A stretch of DNA of 64,000 nt from Alistipes sp. (GCA_017379015.1 JAFNXN010000009.1:33244-97243), one strand, 5' to 3'. Positions 28,877-38,252 are shown, counted from the first letter of the stretch. Notes: a model not told the origin generated them from the letters alone. Program-made: numbers and translations.

Positions 28877-29613
28877 TGGAGTACTACAAAACTACAGACA
28901 ACAGGTCAAAGATCTATGCTGGCGTGACAACATTTGTTGTCATGGCACTTATGGTCGTTGGCGTAAGCTTCATCAATATTGTTGTGGTGCCCACACACGA
29001 GGATCTTCACGACATTGAGATTGAGTATCTCGACGAGGTTGCCGAGGAGGTAAGGGAGCTACCTGAGCCTCAGCCACAGCCAGAGCCTACGCCGCCACCC
29101 CCAGTGCAGAGTGTCGATCGCAATCTTGTTGCATACGAGGAGCCTGCCCCAGCAGATACTCGCGCAGAGACCTCGGGTGATGAGCCGAAGACTCAAACCG
29201 TAAACCCTAATGCGCTGTTCAAGCCTACCGCCGGCACAACTCCCGACAACGAGGTTGCGCATGGCAATCGTCTTGCACCTCAGGGCGAAGCGGAGCAGCA
29301 CAAGGGCGAGGGCACAGGAAACAACGTAACAGGCAACGTTGACTTTGACGGAGGTCTTACCCGCAAGGATGTGCTACCTGGATACCCTGAACCAACTGGT
29401 AACAATGAAGTGGGTAAGGTTGCTGTCAAGATCGAGGTGGACTACCTGGGTCGGGTTACTCGTGCAGTTATCCAGCAGAAGGGTACAACGACATCAAACA
29501 GTACCCTCAGAAAAAACGCATTGGATGCAGCACGCAATACCCGATTTAAGGCAGACTCTACGAGCATGCGTCCTCGTACTGGCATCCTAACATACACCTA
29601 TAAAGTGAGATAA
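28876..29613 (+). CDS. tonB: TonB/TolA-like energy transducer
   Basis: 245 residues: one membrane helix (about 14-36), a Glu/Pro-rich spacer (about 50-80, PEPQPQPEPTPPPP) that spans the periplasm, a low-complexity Gly/Asn-rich middle, and a C-terminal TonB-like domain (about 170-245) with VAVKIEVDYLGRVTRAVIQQKG. It passes motor energy to outer-membrane partners. Third gene of exbB-exbD-tonB. Confidence 0.85.
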   Translation: MEYYKTTDNRSKIYAGVTTFVVMALMVVGVSFINIVVVPTHEDLHDIEIEYLDEVAEEVRELPEPQPQPEPTPPPPVQSVDRNLVAYEEPAPADTRAETSGDEPKTQTVNPNALFKPTAGTTPDNEVAHGNRLAPQGEAEQHKGEGTGNNVTGNVDFDGGLTRKDVLPGYPEPTGNNEVGKVAVKIEVDYLGRVTRAVIQQKGTTTSNSTLRKNALDAARNTRFKADSTSMRPRTGILTYTYKVR

Positions 29614-29614
29614 C

Positions 29615-30010
29615 ATGTGGTATTTACTTAGGAGGATTACCCTCGTGGGAGTGGCAATGCTAACCATTGCGACACTTAGTGCCTCAGCGCCCGAGGGCGC
29701 AGAGATAGAGCTATCTACGGCGATTATCGACCTAGGGACAATATCGCAGGAGGATGGCAAGCAGATGGTGCGCCTCAGCTATACCAACACGGGCGACCTT
29801 CCGTTGGTAGTCACCGAGGTGCGCACAAGCTGCTCATGCACCACCGTAGACTATGAGCGAAAGAAGATACTCCCCACGGAGCGTGGCACCATCACCATCA
29901 CGATGAACCCAGCAAAGGCTCCTAAGGGGCAATACCTTCGTGTAATGCAGATTTTTTCGACAGCCAAGAGTGGCACCAAGCGCGTAACAATCAAGGCTGT
30001 CATAGAGTAA
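29615..30010 (+). CDS. DUF1573-domain exported protein
   Basis: 131 residues: a signal peptide (about 1-25) and one DUF1573 domain with the typical IDLGTISQEDGKQMVRLSYTN, CSCTTVDYE and GTITITMNPAKAPKGQYLR. The fold is Ig-like; the function is not known. It starts 2 bp after the tonB-like gene stop and precedes an MBL hydrolase by 12 bp, so it lies inside the same operon. Confidence 0.88.
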   Translation: MWYLLRRITLVGVAMLTIATLSASAPEGAEIELSTAIIDLGTISQEDGKQMVRLSYTNTGDLPLVVTEVRTSCSCTTVDYERKKILPTERGTITITMNPAKAPKGQYLRVMQIFSTAKSGTKRVTIKAVIE

Positions 30011-30021
30011 TAAGGAAGATT

Positions 30022-30684
30022 ATGGAGATTAAACGTATAGTTTTCAACCCACTGCGCGAGAACACCTATCTTGTGTGGGACGAAAGCAAGGAGTGCATCA
30101 TCATCGATGCAGGAAATATGGCTGCAAGCGAAAACGCCATTCTATCGGATATGATCCGCGCACGCGATCTTAAGCCTGTGATGGCGGTAAACACCCACGG
30201 TCACTTCGACCATACAGGGGGTGTTGAGTATATTTGTCGTGAGCATGGTGCTAAGTTTGCCTGCTCGTCGAAGGACGACTTTCTAATGTCGCGCGAGCCA
30301 AGCATGATGTATGGTCTTAAGTGCAACCCTGTGCCAGCGATTGATATTGACCTTGATGCGTGCGACGAGCTCACCTTTGGCAATACCACGCTACGTGTTA
30401 TCAAGACCCCAGGACACACCCCAGGTCATGTTGCGCTATATCACGAAGCGAGCAAGTCGCTCTTCACTGGCGACACGCTCTTCCGCGAGAGCATAGGTCG
30501 CACAGACCTTCCTGGTGGCGACTACTCATGGATCATGAAGTCTATTCTCGAGGAGCTTGTGCCACTGGGTGACGACGTATCGATCTACCCTGGTCACGAG
30601 CATGAGTCGACGATAGGCCACGAGGTGCTCTACAATCCATTTATCGTCGAGGTGATCAACAACGAGATTAACTACAAAGGCTAA
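30022..30684 (+). CDS. MBL-fold metallo-hydrolase (glyoxalase II-like)
   Basis: 220 residues. The metal-binding THGHFDHTGG motif, then PGHTPGHVALY, LFTGDTLF and YPGHEHES define a glyoxalase-II-type beta-lactamase fold. Cytoplasmic. Small enzymes of this group hydrolyse thioesters; the exact substrate is open. It sits 4 bp before trmD. Confidence 0.9.
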   Translation: MEIKRIVFNPLRENTYLVWDESKECIIIDAGNMAASENAILSDMIRARDLKPVMAVNTHGHFDHTGGVEYICREHGAKFACSSKDDFLMSREPSMMYGLKCNPVPAIDIDLDACDELTFGNTTLRVIKTPGHTPGHVALYHEASKSLFTGDTLFRESIGRTDLPGGDYSWIMKSILEELVPLGDDVSIYPGHEHESTIGHEVLYNPFIVEVINNEINYKG

Positions 30685-30687
30685 GCG

Positions 30688-31365
30688 ATGCGCATAGATA
30701 TTATCACAGTGGTCCCAGAGCTGCTGGCATCACCTCTCAACGAATCTATACTTAAGCGTGCCCAGGAGTCTGGTCATGCCGAGATCTATGTCCACAACCT
30801 TCGCGACTATACCGACGACAAGCGTCGCACGGTCGACGACTACCCCTTTGGCGGCGAAGCGGGCATGGTCATGAAGATAGAGCCCGTCTATCGTTGCATC
30901 GAGAAGCTAAAGGCGGAGCGCGACTACGACGAGATCATCTTCACCTCACCCGATGGTATCACCTACAACCAGCATGAGGCAAATCGTCTGTCGCTGATGA
31001 AGAATATAATCATCCTCTGCGGCCACTACAAGGGTATCGACTACCGCATCCGCGAGCACCTCATCACACGCGAAATATCTATTGGCGACTATGTGCTCAC
31101 GGGTGGCGAGCTTGCAGCATGCGTCATTGCCGACTCGGTGGTGCGCATCATACCTGGTGCTATTGGCGACGAGGCATCGGCACTCACCGACTGCTTTCAG
31201 GATAACCTGCTAGCACCACCAGTCTATACCCGCCCAGCCGAATTTAATGGTTGGAAAGTTCCAGAGGTACTACTATCTGGCAACTTTGCCCAGATCGAGA
31301 AGTGGCAAGACGAACAGGCATACTCGCGAACAAAGGCCCTTCGCCCCGATCTAATCGAGGAGTAA
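30688..31365 (+). CDS. trmD: tRNA (guanine-37-N1)-methyltransferase TrmD
   Basis: 225 residues with the full trefoil-knot signature: [11 protein letters not shown] at the start, [47 protein letters not shown], then the C-terminal [26 protein letters not shown]. It methylates G37 of tRNAs reading CNN, preventing frameshifts. Last gene of the operon that starts with exbB. Confidence 0.97.
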   Translation: MRIDIITVVPELLASPLNESILKRAQESGHAEIYVHNLRDYTDDKRRTVDDYPFGGEAGMVMKIEPVYRCIEKLKAERDYDEIIFTSPDGITYNQHEANRLSLMKNIIILCGHYKGIDYRIREHLITREISIGDYVLTGGELAACVIADSVVRIIPGAIGDEASALTDCFQDNLLAPPVYTRPAEFNGWKVPEVLLSGNFAQIEKWQDEQAYSRTKALRPDLIEE

Positions 31366-31484
31366 GAGCGATATATAAATATAGGTAAGATGGAGAGCTA
31401 GAGTGGCTCTTCATCTTTTTTTGTGAATATGTGACGAATATGCAAATAAAAAGACCACTAATTAAATGTTTTTAACCATTAATA

Positions 31485-31514
31485 TTTGCAAATAACATTT
31501 TTTTTATATCTTTG
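31485..31514 (+). promoter_or_regulatory. Promoter of the PepSY-like pair
   Basis: TTTG (31485-31488), an 18-nt spacer and TATCTTTG (31507-31514), a full Bacteroidota consensus in the AT-rich gap after trmD. Confidence 0.75.
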
Positions 31515-31594
31515 CACCGTAGACATATAGTTTTTACGAAGGTCTGCGTTTGATATGTACAATTATTGCAACAGAGATGAAAAACTTTAAAACT

Positions 31595-32050
31595 ATGAAA
31601 AAGATTACAATGTTACTAGTAGCCCTATTTATGTTTGCGGCAACTACCCCTAGCTGGTCATCACCAATATTTGACAACGACCGTCCTATCGAGTTCAACG
31701 AGCTACCTGCTCAGGCACAGAACTTCATCAAGGAGTACTTCGGCAAGGACAAGGTATCATACGCGCTCATCGACGAGGGTATTGTGCTCAAGGAGTACAA
31801 GGTGATCTTCGAGAGTGGTGCTAAGATCGAGTTTACGGGCGATGGCACATGGAAGGATGTTGAGTGCCGCTATGATGCTGTACCTAAGAACATTGTTCCA
31901 GCTAAGATTGCTGACTACATTAAACGACACTATCCATCAAACAAGATTACGAAGATTAGCCGCGAGTACCACGAGTGGGAGGTAAAGCTCAGTGGAGGCC
32001 TCGAGCTCACGTTCAACAAATCATTTAAGATCGTCGACATCGACGACTAA
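31595..32050 (+). CDS. Exported PepSY-like (DUF2874 type) protein
   Basis: 151 residues from the ATG at 31595 (MKKITMLLVALFMFAATTPSWS), which starts the best signal peptide; ATGs at 31577 and 31550 are in frame and cannot be excluded. Two PepSY-like repeats are visible: IEFNELPAQAQNFIKEYFG ... VSYALID, and VPAKIADYIKRHYPSNKITKISRE. The domain has a beta-lactamase-inhibitor-like fold and is common in gut Bacteroidota exported proteins; its ligand is unknown. A related lipoprotein gene follows after 43 bp. Confidence 0.82.
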   Translation: MKKITMLLVALFMFAATTPSWSSPIFDNDRPIEFNELPAQAQNFIKEYFGKDKVSYALIDEGIVLKEYKVIFESGAKIEFTGDGTWKDVECRYDAVPKNIVPAKIADYIKRHYPSNKITKISREYHEWEVKLSGGLELTFNKSFKIVDIDD

Positions 32051-32093
32051 ATATGAGATAGTTAGGTTAAACTAAAAACATGATGGTTAGTCT

Positions 32094-32588
32094 ATGAGAA
32101 AAATTTTTTGGGTCGCGGCAATATGCCTAGGACTCTTTGCAGTGGGTTGCGATGATGACTACCACCCATCACAAAATCTTGAGGCATCGTTCTTCGCCAA
32201 ATACCCCGATGCTAGGGGTGTTGAGTGGGAGCGCAAGGGCAAGCATATCGTAGCAGAGTTTATGCTTCCTGGCGTGTCTAACGACTGCGATGCTTGGTAC
32301 GTAAGAAGAAGCGGCGAGTGGGTACTTACTGACTTTGAGATTCGCTACTCGGAGCTTCCAACCGCCGTGCAGAGCTCATTTGAGGGGGAGTACGGAGCTA
32401 TGGCTCCCGTCGACAGTGTTCACCACATCGTGAGATCGGGCAAGAGCGATGTCTACATCATCGAGACCGAGGAGGTTGTAAATGGCTTCCTTGCCGACAT
32501 CTACGTTGACTACGCTGAAGATGGCACTCTGCTTCGCACATCTGTCGATTACGAGTTCTTCGACTATGTTGACTATTACCTCGATTAG
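32094..32588 (+). CDS. PepSY-like lipoprotein
   Basis: 164 residues. Lipobox LFAVGC (Cys19), then two PepSY-like modules: ASFFAKYPDARGVEWERKGKH and ELPTAVQSSFEGEYGAMAPVDS. It is related in layout to the gene just upstream and probably arose by duplication. Envelope-anchored; function unknown. A strong terminator follows. Confidence 0.8.
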   Translation: MRKIFWVAAICLGLFAVGCDDDYHPSQNLEASFFAKYPDARGVEWERKGKHIVAEFMLPGVSNDCDAWYVRRSGEWVLTDFEIRYSELPTAVQSSFEGEYGAMAPVDSVHHIVRSGKSDVYIIETEEVVNGFLADIYVDYAEDGTLLRTSVDYEFFDYVDYYLD

Positions 32589-32613
32589 CGCGTAACGCTA
32601 CGAGATTCTAAAC

Positions 32614-32655
32614 AAGAGCCTTTGTGTTTAACGACACAAGGCTCTTCTCATTTTG
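32614..32655 (+). terminator. Terminator after the PepSY-like pair
   Basis: Near-perfect 13-bp stem AAGAGCCTTTGTGT / ACACAAGGCTCTT with a TTAACG loop, followed by a T-rich tail containing TTTT. Confidence 0.8.
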
Positions 32656-32791
32656 AATAAAAACCATATTGCTACACATCATGAACATACTACATAACCC
32701 ACTATATTACACTTTGTTGCGTATATGCAATAAAATAGAAAAATATGCAAATAAAACATAGATAAACAATCTACATATCACAATTTATTCG

Positions 32792-32799
32792 TAACTTTG
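32792..32799 (+). promoter_or_regulatory. Probable -7 box of the large lipoprotein
   Basis: TAACTTTG, 66 bp upstream of the chosen start at 32865. No clear -33 TTG at the right spacing. Confidence 0.5.
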
Positions 32800-32864
32800 C
32801 CGTGGCATATAATGCCGAGTTGAGTGACAACACACATAATAAAATAAATTTTTACACAAACTTT

Positions 32865-35594
32865 ATGAAAAACTTTAAGCACTATCTTATTGCAGTCGCA
32901 GCACTTGTTGCTGGCTTTGCAATAAGCGCTTGTACGCCAGACAACGATGACAATGGCAACAAAGCAACAACAAAGACACAGGTTGAGATTAAGGAGCTTA
33001 CGCCTAATGGAGCAACAATTAACGTTGTGACAAAGAACATTAAGGAGTTTGCATATATGCTCGATCGCGATGTAGCAACATCAGCTATTCTTCAGGCTGG
33101 CGAGAAGACCACAATCGAGGATGCATCATCTGAGAAGACTACTGAGATTGTGATCCGCAACCTTGAGCCAAACACCACTCACACACTCTACTTCGCATTC
33201 CGTCAGGCTAGTGACAACATTATCCTCGAGAAGCAGGCTCTAGAGTTCACAACAACAAGCTACGGTGACAATGTACTTACAGTTGTTGACCGCCGCTACG
33301 ATGGTTTCGCTGTTCATATCCAGATTCCTGAGGAGGTTAAGGAGCGTGGCAACGCATTGCGTTACTCAACATCATCACTGGCAATGTACAACTACATCCG
33401 CACATTCTACCGCAACATTGAGCCAGATATGCTCTTGTTCAATGCTCAGCAGTGTACCGCAGTAGACAAGACCGTGCGCTACGACGAGTACAACAGCTAC
33501 GAGCGTGATGAGGATGGTACGATCGTAGAGGATGGTGCTGAGTATGCTGACCCTAAGGTTCCTGGCGAGCCTGGTGTATTCCTCGTAGGTGAGTTCGCAT
33601 GGATGGACGACACCGAGGATCCTATGTATCCTCACGGCTGGGATCCTGGCTACTACTCAGCTCTTTTCGACTGGGCTAAGTGGAAAGAGGAGAGCACTAC
33701 AGACGCCTACGACTATACAAACAAGAGATATTGGACTGGCTACTTCGAGCGTCTTGACATCATGACACTTGAGCCAGAGACACTCGATGCTAATATTGAC
33801 ATCACAATTACCGACCTCTCACCAATCGAGGCATGTATGACATTTACCCCTACAGACAACATCGCTCAGTACTGCATCGTACTCTGCACCGAGTCTGAGT
33901 ACCAGAACGACATCCTTCCACTTATCGATGGTAATGAGGAGCACCTTCGTTGGCTTACTGGCTCATACTTTGCTATGATGACCCTTGGCTGCGAGATGGG
34001 TAGTGGCATCTCTGAGTTGTGGCTATCAGACTGGTTCCAGGATACCAAGGGCATGGCAGGTCAGGAGGTACGTGTACTCGTAGCAGGTCTTGGCGATGGC
34101 GAGGGTAAGACTCAGTACTTCACAACTACAACATTCACTTTGCCTGAGGTAACTCTTCCAAAGCCTGAGGTAGTAGTAACTCCTATTGAGAACCCTAACG
34201 ATCCATACAACGTTACATTCAACATCAAGAACCCTAACTACGCAACAAACAGAATTACTGAGGTGTACTTCGCTTGTAACTACGAGCGTGAGTTTAACAC
34301 TGTCTTGAAGGAGTACAGCTACACCGAGCTTTTGAAGGGCATGGGTAACCCTCTACACCAGGATCAGTCTGCTATGGAGGCTATCAACTCTGAGGCTGGT
34401 TTCAACTTCATAATGTCGAGCCGCGAGAACGCTACAACACGTCTAGCACTCCTCGTTTACAACTGGGAGGGTACGTCGAACAATCCTGACGACCCAAACA
34501 GCAAGGCTGTTGCTGAGTGCACAACACCTTCAGCAAATTACCCAGCACGCGTTAACTCTGAGCTCTTCGAGAAGCTCGTAGGCGAGTGGACAGCGGTAGC
34601 TCCTATGGTTTCATACGAGAACGAGACAGATGCTGATGGCAACGCTACTGGCAACTACGTTAAGAAGCCTATGGGCAACTACACATCACCTGTTACCATC
34701 TCAGCAGGTATTGAGTACCCATCAGAGCTTCCTGAGGAGGTTTACGATCTATATGAAGCGGGTGGTGTTAGCCGCGAGAAGACTGATGAGTACTGGGCAG
34801 AGTTCAAGAAGCTTGCCCAGCAGTACAACTCTCGCACACGTGGTTTCAACCGCCTATTGTGCATGGGTTACAACTTTGCTGATCCAGCATACATGCTTAG
34901 CGTTGTAGCTTCACCTTACGACCTCTTCACCGCTGAGGACTACTCTACACCACAGATCAGCTACATGTTCTACGACTTCGGTCCAAAGTGGAACCTTGAG
35001 ATCGACGCTGAGGGCAATGTATGGTTGCCAATCAACATCGAGCGCGAGTATCCTTTGGAGACATTCAGCTTCGGTCTTGACTACACATTCTACATGTTGG
35101 CTGTTGGCGATAGCTCTTACCTAGGTGCTCCTGCTTACGACTACCAGGGTAATCTCCTCTGCGACTCACGCTTCCCTGTTGAGGTATCTGACGACTACAA
35201 CACTATCACCATCAAGCCTATCGTTTACAACTATAAGGATAGCAATGGTCAGCCAGCTACTGAGACCTACTACCCATGTGTAGCACAGCTCCAGTATGGC
35301 ATGGCAACCCCTCTCAACCCACGTGTTGGTGGCGAGGTAGTCCTCACTCGTGCAACAGCATCTACAAGCGCAGCGAAGGCTAACGCTAGTGTTGGCAAGA
35401 ATGCTGCTAAGCAGTCTATCGCACCACGCGGCGAGGCTCCAGTACCTATGAAGCGTGCTTACTCGATGACTCCACTTGATGAGGCATTCATCAACGTTCC
35501 TACCAAGATCGTTCGTGAGGAGAAGATCGAGACTGGTAGCTTCCACAAGCGTGCTGAGGAGCTTGTTTACAAGACATACGGCATCAAGAAGTAA
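32865..35594 (+). CDS. Large surface lipoprotein with FN3-like repeats, function unknown
   Basis: 909 residues from the ATG at 32865; an upstream ATG at 32802 lies at the promoter and is unlikely. Lipobox FAISAC (Cys23), then an acidic DNDDNGN tether of the kind that favours surface export in Bacteroidota. Residues about 35-135 look like an FN3-type domain (VEIKELTPNGATINV ... NLEPNTTHTLYFAFRQ); two more Ig-like segments follow near 340-450 and 465-590. The C-terminal part is not recognised. Codon choice is strongly biased, suggesting high expression. It stands alone between two terminators. Confidence 0.75.
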   Translation: MKNFKHYLIAVAALVAGFAISACTPDNDDNGNKATTKTQVEIKELTPNGATINVVTKNIKEFAYMLDRDVATSAILQAGEKTTIEDASSEKTTEIVIRNLEPNTTHTLYFAFRQASDNIILEKQALEFTTTSYGDNVLTVVDRRYDGFAVHIQIPEEVKERGNALRYSTSSLAMYNYIRTFYRNIEPDMLLFNAQQCTAVDKTVRYDEYNSYERDEDGTIVEDGAEYADPKVPGEPGVFLVGEFAWMDDTEDPMYPHGWDPGYYSALFDWAKWKEESTTDAYDYTNKRYWTGYFERLDIMTLEPETLDANIDITITDLSPIEACMTFTPTDNIAQYCIVLCTESEYQNDILPLIDGNEEHLRWLTGSYFAMMTLGCEMGSGISELWLSDWFQDTKGMAGQEVRVLVAGLGDGEGKTQYFTTTTFTLPEVTLPKPEVVVTPIENPNDPYNVTFNIKNPNYATNRITEVYFACNYEREFNTVLKEYSYTELLKGMGNPLHQDQSAMEAINSEAGFNFIMSSRENATTRLALLVYNWEGTSNNPDDPNSKAVAECTTPSANYPARVNSELFEKLVGEWTAVAPMVSYENETDADGNATGNYVKKPMGNYTSPVTISAGIEYPSELPEEVYDLYEAGGVSREKTDEYWAEFKKLAQQYNSRTRGFNRLLCMGYNFADPAYMLSVVASPYDLFTAEDYSTPQISYMFYDFGPKWNLEIDAEGNVWLPINIEREYPLETFSFGLDYTFYMLAVGDSSYLGAPAYDYQGNLLCDSRFPVEVSDDYNTITIKPIVYNYKDSNGQPATETYYPCVAQLQYGMATPLNPRVGGEVVLTRATASTSAAKANASVGKNAAKQSIAPRGEAPVPMKRAYSMTPLDEAFINVPTKIVREEKIETGSFHKRAEELVYKTYGIKK

Positions 35595-35608
35595 CATACA
35601 ATCCTTGC

Positions 35609-35634
35609 AGGATGCCGCCACGGTGTGGCATCCT
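35609..35634 (+). terminator. First terminator hairpin after the large lipoprotein
   Basis: Perfect 8-bp stem AGGATGCC / GGCATCCT around a 10-nt loop. No T-run follows; instead a run of nine G begins at 35638. Confidence 0.5.
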
Positions 35635-35650
35635 ACAGGGGGGGGGTATA

Positions 35651-35690
35651 AACAAGGGGCTGACTTTCGAGTCGGCCCCTTGTTCGTTGT
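35651..35690 (+). terminator. Second terminator hairpin after the large lipoprotein
   Basis: Stem AACAAGGGGC / GCCCCTTGTT extended by GACT/AGTC around a TTCG loop, then a T-rich tail. The rest of the 302-bp gap to the next stop codon (35595-35896) shows no gene. Confidence 0.8.
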
Positions 35691-35896
35691 TTATAGATAG
35701 CCTACAACATACATTAGGGGCGAGCTTACAGCTAAACATCATATCGAGTGATCGCACAAAGGAGTATATTCAGACCATCAACCCAGCCACAAGCTATAGA
35801 GAGCCACCCACGTAGATGCAGAGATATAGATGTAAACAGCTAAAAAAGGGAGTCTGGCATACGACCAAACTCCCAAACTATATTTCTGCAAGCAAC

Positions 35897-37033
35897 CTAC
35901 GACAGGTAGTAAAGCGAAGGTACAGAACGCATGATAGGAACCTCTCCATTTTTCGACTCAACAGCGAAAACGATAACCATATATCGTCTAGCATTATCGA
36001 GTGGGAGAGAAATCTGACTAAACCCTGTGTAACAACTAGAACGCATAAACTGCTCTGCAGAAGCACCACTGCTCATAGCCTTGCGAGCATTGGTATAGAA
36101 CATTGATGCAAGAGCCTTTATCTCCTTATCAGACAAATACGAACCCTGCTCAACGTAATAAATAGAGTCCTCTGGAACAATCTGAACAGAGTAATATCCC
36201 GACCAGCTTCCTGGATCAATGCTCAACGAAGCAACGTTGCCACTTATCGACGAGTAGACGCTAAACTTAACGTCATACATACTAGGCATAGGTAGCTCCA
36301 AACGCATAGAGTGTAATGGTGTAGTCACATCGTAGCTATTACCATTGAACTCAACACCATAGCTATAAACAAGATATGTCGCACCGGGCTGCATGCCAAC
36401 AAACTGACGCTCGGCAACACCTCTAAATATAAGCTGAGGACTAACACGCTGCATAAGCTCTTCAAGCGACATATTGTTGCGCTGCGCAAGTGCGAGATAG
36501 TTGTTCATCTCCGCCTCGATAAACATACGCTCATCGCTAATACCCGACTGCTTAAAGTACTCGAAATCGATGATATTAGCCATATAGGGACGATTCTCAT
36601 CCGATGGTATATAGGATACCGAACAGCTATTATAGGTTAGGTCACTAATCTCAAATCGATACTGATTCAGAAGCTGCTTATCCTGCAATATGTAAACCTT
36701 AATGTCATCCTCCATGTATGGGTAAGAGATCGTTACAAAGCCAAAACGCTCCTCAGAAATGTTGCTACTCTCGACATGAAGGATAATCTTAGACGAGCCA
36801 ATTTCACCAGGTTTGATCCAATCGACATTTGATTTTACCGTAAGATGCTCACCCTTAATAGCATTCGACACAGCGTAGAAGAGTGCAATATCGCCGCCAC
36901 CACCATCAACATTGAGCTCATAGCAGTCGAGAACCACCACAGGAGGATTAGTGACATCCACCTTCTCACACGCGAAAAACAGCGATGAACAAAAAACAAG
37001 CAGCAGAGGCAAAAGTTGACGAAATATTCTCAT
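35897..37033 (-). CDS. BACON-domain lipoprotein
   Basis: 378 residues from the ATG at 37033 (an in-frame ATG at 37048 would add five). Lipobox LFFAC (Cys22), then a BACON-like Ig domain: LDCYELNVDGGGGDIALFY ... KSNVDWIKPGEI ... ISEERFGFVTISYPYMED. The remainder (about 130-378) is unassigned, with FN3-like strands (FEISDLTYNSCSVSYIPSD). BACON domains occur on gut Bacteroidota surface proteins and are thought to bind carbohydrate or mucin or act as spacers. It has its own promoter and no clear operon partners. Confidence 0.78.
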   Translation of the reverse strand: MRIFRQLLPLLLVFCSSLFFACEKVDVTNPPVVVLDCYELNVDGGGGDIALFYAVSNAIKGEHLTVKSNVDWIKPGEIGSSKIILHVESSNISEERFGFVTISYPYMEDDIKVYILQDKQLLNQYRFEISDLTYNSCSVSYIPSDENRPYMANIIDFEYFKQSGISDERMFIEAEMNNYLALAQRNNMSLEELMQRVSPQLIFRGVAERQFVGMQPGATYLVYSYGVEFNGNSYDVTTPLHSMRLELPMPSMYDVKFSVYSSISGNVASLSIDPGSWSGYYSVQIVPEDSIYYVEQGSYLSDKEIKALASMFYTNARKAMSSGASAEQFMRSSCYTGFSQISLPLDNARRYMVIVFAVESKNGEVPIMRSVPSLYYLS

Positions 37034-37064
37034 AGCATCGAATAACATTAATAATTAATATGGG

Positions 37065-37072
37065 CAAAGGTA
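37065..37072 (-). promoter_or_regulatory. Probable -7 box of the BACON lipoprotein
   Basis: Minus strand TACCTTTG, 32 bp upstream of the start at 37033. Confidence 0.5.
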
Positions 37073-37174
37073 CGACAAATTATCGGCAAAGCAAAATATT
37101 TGAGGAGCACTCATGTGGCACTCCTCAAAATATCTCCCTGAAAGGGAGCAAGCGGAATCTACAATTTAAGATGG

Positions 37175-37612
37175 TTATTGCTTTTTGCCTAGCTCAATAT
37201 CTGCAAGTGTCGACACAATAGAATTTGTCGTAATGTTATGCTGCTGAGCAAGTAGGAAGGTCACACATCGAGGCTCAGTAAGAGCATAGTAGAGCAGATG
37301 CACCGAACTTAGAGAGCGCACATTTACGGAGCTTCGCAGGTGGCGACAAAGATCGGCATAAAAGAGTTGCGAGGAGCAACGCTCAGCAACAGGATTGGTT
37401 TGTATATTTTGCTCAATATCAGCAATTAACAGCCTTAAACCCGCATCTCCAACACTCATCCTCAACAACTCTCGGGCGAAGGACAGATCATCGCCAAGCA
37501 GCTCGACAATAAGCCTATCGAGATAGGAGTTGCGAATCTTAGCACGACCATGCAAAAATACCAATCTGGCAATAGCAGCATCAACACGCTTTGAATTTCT
37601 AGTACAAGTCAT
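37175..37612 (-). CDS. Clp N-terminal-domain-like protein
   Basis: 145 residues, no signal peptide. Two helical repeats resemble the N-domain of ClpA/ClpC: the first around IRNSYLDRLIVELLGDD ... RMSVGDAGLRLLIADIEQ, the second around VRSLSSVHLLYYALTEP ... TFLLAQQHNITTNSIVSTL. There is no AAA+ domain, so it could act as an adaptor or substrate-binding module, as proposed for other free-standing Clp-N proteins. It lies 62 bp downstream of the tyrosine phosphatase and may share its transcript. The assignment rests on pattern only. Confidence 0.6.
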   Translation of the reverse strand: MTCTRNSKRVDAAIARLVFLHGRAKIRNSYLDRLIVELLGDDLSFARELLRMSVGDAGLRLLIADIEQNIQTNPVAERCSSQLFYADLCRHLRSSVNVRSLSSVHLLYYALTEPRCVTFLLAQQHNITTNSIVSTLADIELGKKQ

Positions 37613-37674
37613 CTACGTTATATTTTAACCATTTATTTCGGCAATATAACGATAATTATATGTTATTATTATAA

Positions 37675-38163
37675 TTATTTGACCTTTTTAATATTTTCGA
37701 TAAGTGTAGCGCAACCATCTTCAAGCAAATCGAGCACAAGCTCGAAACCCTCATGGCCCTCGTAATAGGGGTCAGGCACATAGGACCACTCGGGGTGGTG
37801 GCGCAAGAACTCTCGAAAACGGTAAATCTTCTGCTGCGCATCACGGTTGGGGGCAAGGCGAAACAGTGCCTCATAGTTATTATCATCCATAGCTATGACC
37901 ATGTCGAAACGCTCGAAGTCCTCCTCGCGCACCTGGCGCGAACGATGCACCAAGTCGATACCGCGAGCTGCCGCCGCACGACGCATACGAGCATCGGAAC
38001 GCTCTCCGGCATGTCCGCCATACGTACCTGCAGAGTCGACAACAACACTATCCTTAAGTCCCTCACGCTCTACGAGGTGGAGCAATACCCCCTCAGCAGC
38101 AGGTGAGCGACAAATATTCCCCAAACAGACAAATAGTATACGTGTTATCTTCTTGTTATCCAT
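37675..38163 (-). CDS. Low-molecular-weight protein tyrosine phosphatase, 5' end rebuilt by an integrated element
   Basis: 162 residues. The catalytic P-loop CLGNICRS (C-x5-R-S) is near the N-terminus and the general acid Asp lies in YVPDPYYEG. The enzyme dephosphorylates protein tyrosines; in bacteria it often pairs with polysaccharide-export kinases. The element joins the gene within the codons for FVCLGN, so the first nine residues (MDNKKITRI) and the start codon are element DNA. The displaced original start, MKQRI, followed by the same LFVCLGN, is still visible at 51224-51189. All catalytic residues are kept, so the hybrid gene should work. Confidence 0.93.
   Translation of the reverse strand: MDNKKITRILFVCLGNICRSPAAEGVLLHLVEREGLKDSVVVDSAGTYGGHAGERSDARMRRAAAARGIDLVHRSRQVREEDFERFDMVIAMDDNNYEALFRLAPNRDAQQKIYRFREFLRHHPEWSYVPDPYYEGHEGFELVLDLLEDGCATLIENIKKVK
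38120..38133. other. Left attachment site core
   Basis: CCCAAACAGACAAA, identical to 51193-51206. A further AGTAT match (38135-38139 against 51208-51212) follows one mismatch. On the minus strand the core encodes part of the phosphatase P-loop (FVCLG). Confidence 0.9.
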
Positions 38164-38188
38164 AAATATACAATTTTAATTATTTATT

Positions 38189-38210
38189 GGTTTACATTGT
38201 AGTTTACATT
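38189..38210. repeat. Left-end integrase arm-type repeats
   Basis: GGTTTACATT (38189-38198) and AGTTTACATT (38201-38210). The same 10-mer occurs at the right end (51075-51084 and 51108-51117). Such paired repeats at both ends are expected for arm sites bound by the integrase N-terminal domain. Confidence 0.65.
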
Positions 38211-38252
38211 TTATATTATCTTTTTTCAATAAGATGTTCTATAAACCCACAA

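Noticed and set aside
35816-36106. 96-residue plus-strand frame near the BACON lipoprotein end
   Set aside because: Overlaps the lipoprotein on the other strand and has no family features.
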